NCBI RefSeq assembly: GCF_000738085.1
Contig: NZ_JPRS01000054.1
Coordinates: 1 to 33,224, forward strand
Direction: 5' to 3'
Source of the DNA: Cryobacterium sp. MLB-32
GTDB taxonomy: Bacteria; Actinomycetota; Actinomycetes; Actinomycetales; Microbacteriaceae
DNA length: 33,224 nt
The notes under the pieces: model-generated
The model's database searches: none
What the model was told of the DNA's origin: nothing
Seen by the model: only the letters and a program-made list of their open reading frames with translations
In this document: positions 1 through 7,423 of the stretch, in pieces
Layout of the letters: each line of letters opens with the position of its first letter
Numbering within the stretch: position 1 is the stretch's first letter
Translations under genes and position numbers: made by a program

Positions 1-454
1 AGGCGAGCCCCGACTGCACGATGGTGGTGGTGATCTCCTGGACGTTGCCACCGAGATAATCGGTCACGGACTTGACGATGACGGGGATATCCAGGGTCGG
101 GAAATTCTTCTGGACATCGCTGATGAACGACGGGGAATTGGCCGCCTTGATCAGGTCGGGAACGATCTTCGACAGCTTGGCCACCTGGTCAACGATGATG
201 GGCACAATCGCGAACACCACGGCGGTCAGAATGCCCACGACGGCGACCAGTACGGTCAGGATGGCCGCCCAACGCGGAAACTTTCGCTTGCCGAGCCAGG
301 ACACCGCAGGGTCCAGCCCCAGGGCGAGAAACAGGGCGGCCCCGATATAGGTGATGATCGTCTGAAGCGTGATCACCGAGGTGATGATCAGGAGCCCGAC
401 GCCGACGCCGAGGGTGCCGACGAGGCCAAAGCGGAACGCATTCTGTATCTTCAC
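1..454 (-). CDS. AI-2E family transporter (N-terminal part, runs off the window)
   Basis: Only the first ~151 codons are present. The gene starts at a GTG (452-454) preceded by AAGGGAG on the minus strand and continues past base 1. The visible part has a hydrophobic segment at about residues 8-45, a short basic loop (GKRKFPRW), a second hydrophobic segment at about 60-85, then an amphipathic region containing IVDQVAKL and IPVIVKSVTDYL. This pattern (paired N-terminal helices, then a long soluble loop) fits the AI-2E/PerM/TqsA permease family of the plasma membrane. Family members differ in substrate: TqsA exports autoinducer-2, others are Na+/H+ antiporters, and many are uncharacterised, so no substrate can be given here. 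It lies 35 bp downstream of the DivIVA-like gene on the same strand and may be cotranscribed with it. Confidence 0.8.
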   Translation of the reverse strand, partial: MKIQNAFRFGLVGTLGVGVGLLIITSVITLQTIITYIGAALFLALGLDPAVSWLGKRKFPRWAAILTVLVAVVGILTAVVFAIVPIIVDQVAKLSKIVPDLIKAANSPSFISDVQKNFPTLDIPVIVKSVTDYLGGNVQEITTTIVQSGLA

Positions 455-489
455 CGTTGGGCTCCCTTGCGGACGTGTCTGTCGTCGGC

Positions 490-2004
490 CTATTTGTTGT
501 CGCTGGTCACGTTCTCCGCCTGAGTCAGGACGTTTCGCAGGCTCTCAAAGTAGCCTGCTACAGCGTCGCGCTCCATCCTTATCTGGGCGAGTCGGCCTTC
601 TGCGTCGGAAAGAAGCCGCTTCGCACGCGCGTCGGCCTCGCTCGTGATCGCGGCGGCCTTCTCTGTCGCGGTGCGAACAAGTGCAGCAGCGGCATCGTCC
701 GACTCTTGCTTGAGCACCCGGGCATCCGCGCGGGCCCCGGTGTCGAGCTCATCGTTGAGTGCGCGAAGTTCGGCCAGGCGCCCGGTGGTCTCCGCGAGCT
801 GGCGGGCAGCGTCGTTCTGGAATGCGGCTGCCTGCGTCGCAGCGGTCTGGTGGCGACTCAGCAGGTCCTGTTCGCAGTCATCACGCAGCGTCGTGAGTTC
901 CACGTCCAGGTCGGCTCGGGCCTGGGCCACATCCCGAGCCAACCGTGCCGTTTCGGCATCCGTTTGCTGACGTGTCAGCGAAATGTATGCATCGAGGTCG
1001 CGTTGAGCCTGGTCGCGCTCGGCGGCGACATCGGCGCGGTTTTGCGAGTCGGTTCGCACGAATGCGGTTTTTCCCTGTTCGATCTCGGCTGCGAGATCGG
1101 CGCGCGCGGCCGCCGTCTCCTTCGCCACCGTGGCGCGCTGCTCGTCGATCTCGTTCTTCAGAGACGTGCGTGCGCGGTCGATCTCGTCTGCCAGATCGAT
1201 GTGGGCCTGCTCGCTCTCCTGGGCGAGCGCGATGCGGGCCCTCGATGATTGCTCGGTCAGGTCGATGCGGGCCTGCTCGATCTCCCGGGCCACGTCGGCA
1301 CGCTGCTGTTCGATATCCAGGACCGCCGCTGCGCGAGCCCGCTCAGTTTCCAGCGTGAGGCCGGCGGCCGTGTCATGCGCCTGTGTCGCCTCCAGCTCGG
1401 CGGAGCCGCGAACGGCGGCCGCGTCCCGGTCGGCGGCCGCACGAACGGCCGCAACCTCGCGCGTGAGGGTTGAGCGTGTTTCCAACACTTCGGTGGCCGC
1501 AGCACTCCGCGCGAGCGCCGCCTCGTTGTGCGCGTCCTGGGTGTGCTGGGCGTATTCGTCCTGTGCACGGGCGATCAGGTCATCGGACTCGACCCGCACG
1601 TCATCGAGCAGTCGACGCGCGCGCACATCGGCGTCCGCCAGGGTTTGTGCGGCCTGTTCTGCGGACTCACGCCGAAGCGTTTCGATCTCGATGGCCGTGG
1701 ACGTCCTCAGACGTGCGGCATCGTTGTCGGCCTGAGCGATAACTCGGACGGATTGTTCCTCGGCGACCCGCAGGGTGTTCTCGAGTTTGGCACCGAGGCC
1801 GGAAAATGTCGGGCTTCCGACTTCTTCGATGATGGCGTTGAGCTCGTCGATCTGGGCGGATAGCCGCCGAACTTCCTTGCTGGATTCCGCGCTGTGGGTG
1901 TTGGCCTTGATCAGGTCGCGACGGAGGCCTTGCAGAGCCTTGGCCACCTCGTCTTTGTCGTAGCCACGGAAGACCTGGGTGAAATCAGATTCGTCGTTGG
2001 GCAC
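490..2004 (-). CDS. DivIVA-domain long coiled-coil protein
   Basis: This 504-residue protein has no signal peptide or membrane segment. The N-terminus carries the DivIVA-like motif FRGYDKDEV (residues 12-20), the part that in DivIVA/Wag31 proteins binds curved membrane. The rest is almost entirely predicted coiled coil, rich in Ala, Glu, Arg, Asp and Gln. Residues about 232-374 fall into thirteen consecutive 11-residue units (for example EQARIDLTEQS, SRARIALAQES, EQAHIDLADEI). Such hendecad periodicity is known from actinobacterial filament-forming or polarity proteins of the Scy/FilP type. The start is GTG at 2004, with GAGGAG just upstream. By family it is probably a cytoskeletal or polar scaffold at the membrane; which process it serves cannot be read from the sequence. 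The 243 bp to the divergent gene at 2248 must hold promoters for both genes; I could not fix them. Confidence 0.8.
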   Translation of the reverse strand: MPNDESDFTQVFRGYDKDEVAKALQGLRRDLIKANTHSAESSKEVRRLSAQIDELNAIIEEVGSPTFSGLGAKLENTLRVAEEQSVRVIAQADNDAARLRTSTAIEIETLRRESAEQAAQTLADADVRARRLLDDVRVESDDLIARAQDEYAQHTQDAHNEAALARSAAATEVLETRSTLTREVAAVRAAADRDAAAVRGSAELEATQAHDTAAGLTLETERARAAAVLDIEQQRADVAREIEQARIDLTEQSSRARIALAQESEQAHIDLADEIDRARTSLKNEIDEQRATVAKETAAARADLAAEIEQGKTAFVRTDSQNRADVAAERDQAQRDLDAYISLTRQQTDAETARLARDVAQARADLDVELTTLRDDCEQDLLSRHQTAATQAAAFQNDAARQLAETTGRLAELRALNDELDTGARADARVLKQESDDAAAALVRTATEKAAAITSEADARAKRLLSDAEGRLAQIRMERDAVAGYFESLRNVLTQAENVTSDNK

Positions 2005-2247
2005 GGTTTCTCCTCACAATTGTGCATCCACGGGACACGAGTCGGGCGCGACAGGAGTCCGGGAGGCCGATGCAACTTTAGTCTGCTCCCATGACAGGCG
2101 GTGGCACGGGCAGGGAGCCAATGTTCCCACTATTAGGCACCTATCAGGAGAACCAAGTATCGTAGAAGTCCGTGTCTGTTGCCATCGGACTCGAAATCAC
2201 TGCGGGCGTACCCGCTGTGACCGTTCGGCAACACGGAAGGGTGATAC

Positions 2248-4068
2248 GTGCGATTTGTTTTTGCCATCGTGGCATTCGTTCTAGCGGCCGTGATGATCAG
2301 TCTCGGCATTGCCCAGCGAACGATCTTTCTCGAGCCCTCAACCACCTCGCTGAGTGCGACGGTTGAGGGCAGCGCCCCGTACACGGTCATTGATTCGAGC
2401 GCCCTGTCGACATTCCCGGGTAACCAGACGATCCGCATCACCGGCTCCGACGCCACCTTCCTCGCCTATGGGCGAACCGCAGATATCGAAGCCTGGGTGG
2501 GGAACGATGCGCACGCTGTGGTGAGCGCCGGCGAGGATGAGCAGCTGACCTCGACGGTGGTTGAGGCGGTTGTACCGCCCGCGACGACCAACGACGACGG
2601 GTCCACCGCGACTCCCGCTGTCGAAACGGTGACCGATCCCGCAGGCTCCGACCTGTGGCTCGAGGAATTCAGCGGCACGTCCTCCCTCACCCACACTGTG
2701 AACCTGCCTGCCGGTATTTCCGTGCTGGTAGCGGCCGACGGCACTGCGCCTGCGCCGGCAGACCTGTCCATCTCCTGGGCCGCGGATAACTCGACACCGT
2801 GGGCCGGCCCCCTGCTCGTCGGTGGGGCCGCGCTGCTCTTCGTGGGCCTGGTTCTGTATGTTCTGGCCTTGCTCCATTTGAGGCGCTCTCGACGTCCTCG
2901 GCGCAACCTGCCACGTGGCCCGCGCTTGCCCAGACTGCCGCGCTTGCCGCGCGTTCCGCTCCCGAAGGCGCTCAAAGCCGGTGACATCACGGGATCGCGG
3001 CGGCCGATGATCGCGGTCGTGCCCATGCTTCTCGTCTCGGGTCTGCTCCTCAGCGGCTGCTCGGCGGATTTCTGGCCCGGCGCGCCTCAGGATCGCGCGA
3101 GCGTGGCCTCGACGACCCCGACTCCGACACCGGAATCAACCGATCAGGCCAGCACCGCCACCGAGGTTCCCCCGGCCGCTGTGACCGTACCTCAGCTCGA
3201 GGGCATCGTGTCAAAGATTTCCACGCTGACCGCCGATGCCGACGCAACCCTGAACGCGGATTCCCTCGCCACCCGCTTCACGGGCACGGCGCTGGAACAG
3301 CGACTGGTCAACTACAAGATCCGGGCGGTCGATCCGACCGTGGCTGCTCCTCAGGCGGTCGGGAAACCGCCGCTGTCGGTGACACTCCCTCAGCAGTCGG
3401 AATCCTGGCCGCGCGTGGTGATGGCGATCATCCAAGAGGATGACAAAACCGTTCCGCCGACGACACTCATCCTGCGGCAGGAATCTCCGCGGGCGAATTA
3501 CCTCGTGGAGTACATGATCGGCTTGGAAGCGAACGCCCAGCCGCCCCAGGTGGCACCCGCCACGATCGGGGCCCCGGCCATCGCGCCCGACAGCAAGCTG
3601 CTCTTGCTGCCGCCGGATCAGGTCGCTGCTGCGTACGCAGACGTGTTGCTGCAGGGCGACGCGAGCCCCTCAGCTGCGCTGTTCCAGATCGAGGGCGATG
3701 AATTCCTCGCTCAGTTCGTGAAGAGCCGCACCGATCGCAGCGCTGAATTGGCGGTGACGGCCACGCTCGCATTTGCTACTGCGGGCGGCTCGGGACGCAC
3801 CGTGTCCCTGGCGACCAACGATTCCGGTGCGATCGTGGCGATCAACGTCAACGAGACCGAGACGGTCACGGTCGTTTCCGGTGAAGCGACCGTCAATCCC
3901 AGCGGAGCGTCAAGCAAGGCCCTCTCGGGGATCACCTCGTCCGCGAAGGGTATTCAGAACGTCCTCAGCGACCAACTGCTTTTCTATGTGCCAGCGGTAG
4001 GTTCAGCGGACAAAATCACTCTCCTGGGGAGCACTCAGGGAATAATCTCATCGGCGGAGCTTCCATGA
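2248..4068 (+). CDS. Large envelope protein with an internal lipobox, function unknown
   Basis: 606 residues, GTG start with GGAAGG 7 bases upstream. Hydrophobic segments are visible at residues ~1-22, 187-210 and 254-270. The first gives an N-terminal anchor and residues ~23-186 would be outside. The second returns the chain to the cytoplasm and is followed by a strongly basic, Pro-rich linker (211-252) with repeated PRLPRLPR. The third ends in LLLSGC (Cys271), a convincing lipobox, followed by a Ser/Thr/Pro-rich spacer and a ~300-residue extracytoplasmic domain. The protein therefore looks like a membrane protein fused to a lipoprotein. An internal start at Met254 (base 3007) would give a normal lipoprotein, but I see no good ribosome binding site there. 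The last 4 bp overlap the thioredoxin-TPR gene (ATGA), so the two are probably translationally coupled. I do not recognise a characterised family. Confidence 0.75.
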   Translation: MRFVFAIVAFVLAAVMISLGIAQRTIFLEPSTTSLSATVEGSAPYTVIDSSALSTFPGNQTIRITGSDATFLAYGRTADIEAWVGNDAHAVVSAGEDEQLTSTVVEAVVPPATTNDDGSTATPAVETVTDPAGSDLWLEEFSGTSSLTHTVNLPAGISVLVAADGTAPAPADLSISWAADNSTPWAGPLLVGGAALLFVGLVLYVLALLHLRRSRRPRRNLPRGPRLPRLPRLPRVPLPKALKAGDITGSRRPMIAVVPMLLVSGLLLSGCSADFWPGAPQDRASVASTTPTPTPESTDQASTATEVPPAAVTVPQLEGIVSKISTLTADADATLNADSLATRFTGTALEQRLVNYKIRAVDPTVAAPQAVGKPPLSVTLPQQSESWPRVVMAIIQEDDKTVPPTTLILRQESPRANYLVEYMIGLEANAQPPQVAPATIGAPAIAPDSKLLLLPPDQVAAAYADVLLQGDASPSAALFQIEGDEFLAQFVKSRTDRSAELAVTATLAFATAGGSGRTVSLATNDSGAIVAINVNETETVTVVSGEATVNPSGASSKALSGITSSAKGIQNVLSDQLLFYVPAVGSADKITLLGSTQGIISSAELP

Positions 4069-5024
4069 CCCCTATGCCCCCATCCGGATCCAACCTGCGC
4101 GGAGCCGTCGATCTTTCGTCGCTCGTGAACCGTCCGGCCGCTGCGGAACCCGGGGGTGCTGTCCCGGGCACGCCATCGGTCCCCGGCGCGGCAGTGCCTG
4201 TTCCAGCCCTCGTGCTGGATGGGACGGACGCCAACTTCGGCGAGTTGCTCGAGCTGTCGAACACCGTTCCCGTGCTCGTCGACCTGTGGGCGGAGTGGTG
4301 CGAGCCGTGCACACAGCTGACTCCGGTGCTCGAGAAACTCGTCGCGGAGTATGCCGGCAGGTTCGTGCTCGCCAAGGTCGATGTGGACTCCAATCCGCAA
4401 CTGTCTCAGGCCTTTCAGGCCCAGTCGATTCCCACGGTCGCCGCGGTCATCGGTGGTCAGCCCGTTCAACTCTTCAACGGTGCTTTGCCTGAGGCCCAAA
4501 TTCGCGAGGTTTTGATCCGCGTGCTCGAACTCGCGGCTGAACAGGGTGTGACGGGCACGGCACAGGCCGCCGAAGCCCCCGTCGTCCCGGTTGAGCCGGT
4601 CGAGGAACCCCTTCCGCCGCATCACCTCGAGGCTTACGCGGCCATCGAGCGGGGAGACTATGAGACGGCGCGAGCGGAATACCGCACCGCCCTGGCCCAA
4701 AACCCGAACGACAGCATGGCCGTCGCCGGCCTGGCCCAGGCCAGCCTGCTGGGTCGCCTGCAAGGCAAGACTCTCGACGAAATCCGGGGCGCAGCCGCAG
4801 CCGCACCGGAGGAACTCGAGGCGCAGCTCCTCGTGGCAGACCTCGACCTGTCCGGAGGACATGTGGATGACTCCTTCGACCGCCTGCTCACTCTTTTTCC
4901 CGCCCAGGATTCCGCGGGTCGCAACGTCATCCGCGAACGAATTCTGGAGCTCTTCGAGGTCATCGGAACGGACGACCCGCGCGTGGCTCCCACGCGGAAG
5001 CGCCTGACCGCGTTGTTGTACTGA
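4065..5024 (+). CDS. Thioredoxin-domain protein with C-terminal TPR (CnoX/YbbN-like co-chaperone)
   Basis: 319 residues, no signal peptide. After a Pro/Ala-rich lead of about 45 residues comes a thioredoxin fold with an intact redox motif W78-C79-E80-P81-C82, the cis-proline region QSIPTVAAVIGG, and a break at about 165-180 rich in Val, Glu and Pro. The C-terminal ~140 residues contain TPR-like helices (AIERGDYETARAEYRTAL, then NPNDSMAVAGLAQASLL). This Trx+TPR order is that of CnoX/YbbN, a holdase/redox protein that hands clients to chaperonin or DnaK. E. coli YbbN lacks the first cysteine whereas this protein has both, so it may be redox active. It overlaps the preceding envelope-protein gene by 4 bp, and a long hairpin follows its stop codon. 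Confidence 0.88.
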   Translation: MTPMPPSGSNLRGAVDLSSLVNRPAAAEPGGAVPGTPSVPGAAVPVPALVLDGTDANFGELLELSNTVPVLVDLWAEWCEPCTQLTPVLEKLVAEYAGRFVLAKVDVDSNPQLSQAFQAQSIPTVAAVIGGQPVQLFNGALPEAQIREVLIRVLELAAEQGVTGTAQAAEAPVVPVEPVEEPLPPHHLEAYAAIERGDYETARAEYRTALAQNPNDSMAVAGLAQASLLGRLQGKTLDEIRGAAAAAPEELEAQLLVADLDLSGGHVDDSFDRLLTLFPAQDSAGRNVIRERILELFEVIGTDDPRVAPTRKRLTALLY

Positions 5025-5035
5025 GGCCCATCCCC

Positions 5036-5088
5036 GCTTGACAGAAGAAGCCGGCTCCCGTCAGGGAGGCCGGCTTCTGCTGTCAAGC
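5036..5088. terminator. Long hairpin between convergent genes, likely bidirectional terminator
   Basis: An inverted repeat with arms of about 24 nt (GCTTGACAG, GAAGCCGG and CTCCC paired with their complements), one mismatch and one bulge, closes a 4-nt loop around 5060-5063. It lies between the thioredoxin-TPR stop (5024) and the glgB stop (5100), where both transcripts need to end. There is no clear T run on either side, as is common for actinobacterial hairpin terminators. Confidence 0.8.
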
Positions 5089-5099
5089 GGTGGAGGCCT

Positions 5100-6863
5100 C
5101 TACCGGCGCAGCTTCAGCCAGAGACCCGCCAGCGGCGGCAGGGTCACATTGGCCGAAGCCGGGCGACCGCCCCAGGGCTCGTTGCCCGCATGCACTCCGC
5201 CGAAGTTGCCCACGCCGGACCCGCCGAACTCGGCCGCATCCGTGTTGAGGATCTCGTCCCACTGCCCGGCGAATGGCAGGCCGACCCGGTAGTCAACGTG
5301 CGGCTGCCCGGCGAAGTTGAAGAAACACGCGATCGGCTGGCCGTCGTTGTCCCAGCGGAGGAACGACACGACGTTCTGCTGGTAGGCCCCGGCATCGATG
5401 ACGTCGAAGCCTCCGGGCTCATTGTCGCGAGCCCACAGGCTCGCATTGGCGCGGTAGACGCGGTTGAGCGATCCGACGAGGGTGAACAGCCCACGATGGG
5501 CGGGCTGATCGAGCATCCACCAGTCCAGGCCGCGGTCTTCGCTCCACTCAGAGCGCTGGCCGAACTCCTGGCCCATGAAGAGCAGTTGCTTGCCCGGGTG
5601 CGCCCACATGAACGCGAGGTACACGCGCACATTGGCGAGTTGCTGCCAAGAATCTCCGGGCATGCGGCTGATGAGGGATCCCTTGCCGTGCACAACCTCG
5701 TCGTGGCTGATCGGCAGGAGGAAGTTCTCGCTGAAGGCGTAGACGAACGAGAACGTGATGTCGTTGTGGTGGTGCGAGCGGTACATCGGGTCGACGTGCA
5801 TGTACTCGAGCGAGTCATGCATCCAGCCCATGTTCCATTTGAAACCGAACCCGAGTCCGCCGCCGGAGGTAGCTGCGGTGACCCCGCCCCAGTTCGTCGA
5901 TTCCTCGGCGATCATGATCGCGCCGGGATTGCGTTTGTAAGCCGTCGCCGTGATCTCCTGGAGCATACTGATGGCTTCCAGATTCTCGTTGCCGCCGTAC
6001 TGATTGGGTTCCCATTCGCCGTCTTCGCGGGAATAATCGAGGTAGAGCATTGAGGCGACGGCGTCGACGCGGAGGGCATCGATATGGAATTCTTCGAGCC
6101 AGAAGAGTGCGTTCGCCACGAGGAAGTTCCGCACCTGCGGGCGACCGAAGTCAAAGACGTAGGTTCCCCAGTCTTTCTGCTCCCCGCGACGGGGGTCGGC
6201 ATGCTCGTAGAGCGCCTGGCCGTCGAACCGGCCCAGAGCGAAGTCATCTTTGGGGAAGTGGCCGGGAACCCAGTCCATGATCACGCCGATGTCGGCCTGG
6301 TGCAGTCGGTCGATCAGGTACCGCAGATCGTCGGGCGTGCCGTAACGGCTGGTTGCGGCGTAGTAGCCGGTGACCTGATAACCCCAGGACCCGCCGAAGG
6401 GGTGCTCCGCAAGGGGCATGAATTCAACGTGCGTGTAGGCGAGCTCCTGGAGGTAGCCGATGAGCTCCTCGGCGAGGTCGCGGTAGCTCAGTCCCGGACG
6501 CCACGATCCGACGTGCATCTCGTAGACGCTCATCGGACGGTCGTGCGGGTCTGTGGCGGCCCGCGCCGTCATCCACGCGGAGTCGGCCCATTCGTAGGAG
6601 GACTGGGTGACGACGGAGGCCGTCATCGGGGGGACCTCGGCGAATTGCGCCATCGGGTCGGCCTTCTGCAGCCAATCGCCCGAATGCGTGAGCAACTCGA
6701 ATTTGTAGTTGGATCCCAATTCGAGACCGGGGATGAACAGTTCCCAGACTCCCGTGCTGCCCATGTTGCGCATCGTGTAGGTCGCGCCGCCCCAGCCGTT
6801 GAAGTCACCGATCACACGCGCGGCGCGGGCGTTCGGGGCCCATACGGCGAAGGCGGTTCCCAT
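5100..6863 (-). CDS. glgB: 1,4-alpha-glucan branching enzyme, second CBM48 module plus catalytic part (split glgB)
   Basis: This frame carries the second N-terminal module ([23 protein letters not shown] at the start, split here as residues 2-12 and 13-24) and the complete GH13 catalytic domain. Numbered from the ATG at 6863 (587 residues), the nucleophile is D267 (LRVDAV), the acid/base E320 (MIAEES) and the third acidic residue D388 (ISHDEV). Region I is MDWVPGHFP near residue 196. Branching enzyme makes alpha-1,6 branches in glucan in the cytoplasm. The N1 module lies in the upstream ORF (6863-7423) in another frame, whose TGA overlaps this ATG as TGATG. There is no separate ribosome binding site, so expression would need translational coupling, a -1 frameshift, or correction of a sequencing error. 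The frame stays open upstream of the ATG to about 7004, but that extension is non-conserved. Confidence 0.85.
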   Translation of the reverse strand: MGTAFAVWAPNARAARVIGDFNGWGGATYTMRNMGSTGVWELFIPGLELGSNYKFELLTHSGDWLQKADPMAQFAEVPPMTASVVTQSSYEWADSAWMTARAATDPHDRPMSVYEMHVGSWRPGLSYRDLAEELIGYLQELAYTHVEFMPLAEHPFGGSWGYQVTGYYAATSRYGTPDDLRYLIDRLHQADIGVIMDWVPGHFPKDDFALGRFDGQALYEHADPRRGEQKDWGTYVFDFGRPQVRNFLVANALFWLEEFHIDALRVDAVASMLYLDYSREDGEWEPNQYGGNENLEAISMLQEITATAYKRNPGAIMIAEESTNWGGVTAATSGGGLGFGFKWNMGWMHDSLEYMHVDPMYRSHHHNDITFSFVYAFSENFLLPISHDEVVHGKGSLISRMPGDSWQQLANVRVYLAFMWAHPGKQLLFMGQEFGQRSEWSEDRGLDWWMLDQPAHRGLFTLVGSLNRVYRANASLWARDNEPGGFDVIDAGAYQQNVVSFLRWDNDGQPIACFFNFAGQPHVDYRVGLPFAGQWDEILNTDAAEFGGSGVGNFGGVHAGNEPWGGRPASANVTLPPLAGLWLKLRR

Positions 6864-7423
6864 CACGCAGCGGTGATGCCCTGACGCGGCCCGTAGTGTG
6901 CCCCCAGAACGTCCCACAGGCGCTCGTGACGGCCTTCGCCGATCAAGTGGAGGTCGAGCTCGCCGATGGTCGGCAGGAAGCGGTAGGGGTCGTCCGCGAT
7001 CCACGCCGGAGCAGACTCGTAGCGAGCCTCCAGCGTGTAGTCCTGAAAGCCGACCGTGGAGATGCCCTGCCAGACGCCGAAACCGATGTGCCCCAACTCG
7101 ACGTGTGCTCCGGTTGAGAGGATGGCGAAAACCTCGGTGGCGAGAGGACGTAGCGCCCGGATGACCGTGATCGGATCCGTCACCCCGGGGCTGACAATGC
7201 CGTGCTGGCCGAGGACCTCGTGGGGGTTGTAGTACGTTCCGGCCGCGATCGACTCCAGAACGTGCGGAGCGACAAAGGTAGGGTCAGCGGGCGGGGCTGC
7301 TGTTTTCTTGCTCTTCTTGGCAGGAAGTTTCGATGTGGGGACTTTCGCTGAGGACGTCTTGGGTGCGGTCGATTTCACGGGTGTCGCCGTCGTCTTCTTG
7401 CTGTTCTGGGGCTGCTGGGTCAT
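6863..7423 (-). CDS. glgB: 1,4-alpha-glucan branching enzyme, N-terminal N1 module (split glgB)
   Basis: 186 residues, starting at ATG 7423 with AGGAAAGG upstream; the start overlaps the glgE stop by 4 bp (ATGA). Residues 1-48 are a Lys/Thr/Ala/Pro-rich, probably disordered tail. Then follows the N1 module typical of long GlgB proteins: [37 protein letters not shown] and [13 protein letters not shown]. In ordinary GlgB this last segment runs within about 10 residues into [11 protein letters not shown]. Here the frame instead ends with TGA after GITAA, and the continuation is found one frame away, beginning with the overlapping ATG. A one-base insertion or a -1 slip would rebuild a normal protein of about 773 residues. 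It could therefore be a pseudogene, a sequence error, or a genuine two-gene arrangement. Confidence 0.8.
   Translation of the reverse strand: MTQQPQNSKKTTATPVKSTAPKTSSAKVPTSKLPAKKSKKTAAPPADPTFVAPHVLESIAAGTYYNPHEVLGQHGIVSPGVTDPITVIRALRPLATEVFAILSTGAHVELGHIGFGVWQGISTVGFQDYTLEARYESAPAWIADDPYRFLPTIGELDLHLIGEGRHERLWDVLGAHYGPRQGITAA

Noticed and set aside
3007-4068. Separate lipoprotein gene starting at Met254 of the envelope protein
   Set aside because: The lipobox makes this attractive, but there is no good ribosome binding site and the long frame is uninterrupted; kept only as an alternative.
6864-7004. Upstream extension of the glgB catalytic frame
   Set aside because: The added residues are Arg/Pro-rich and unlike GlgB, while the overlapping frame has perfect N1-module motifs here.
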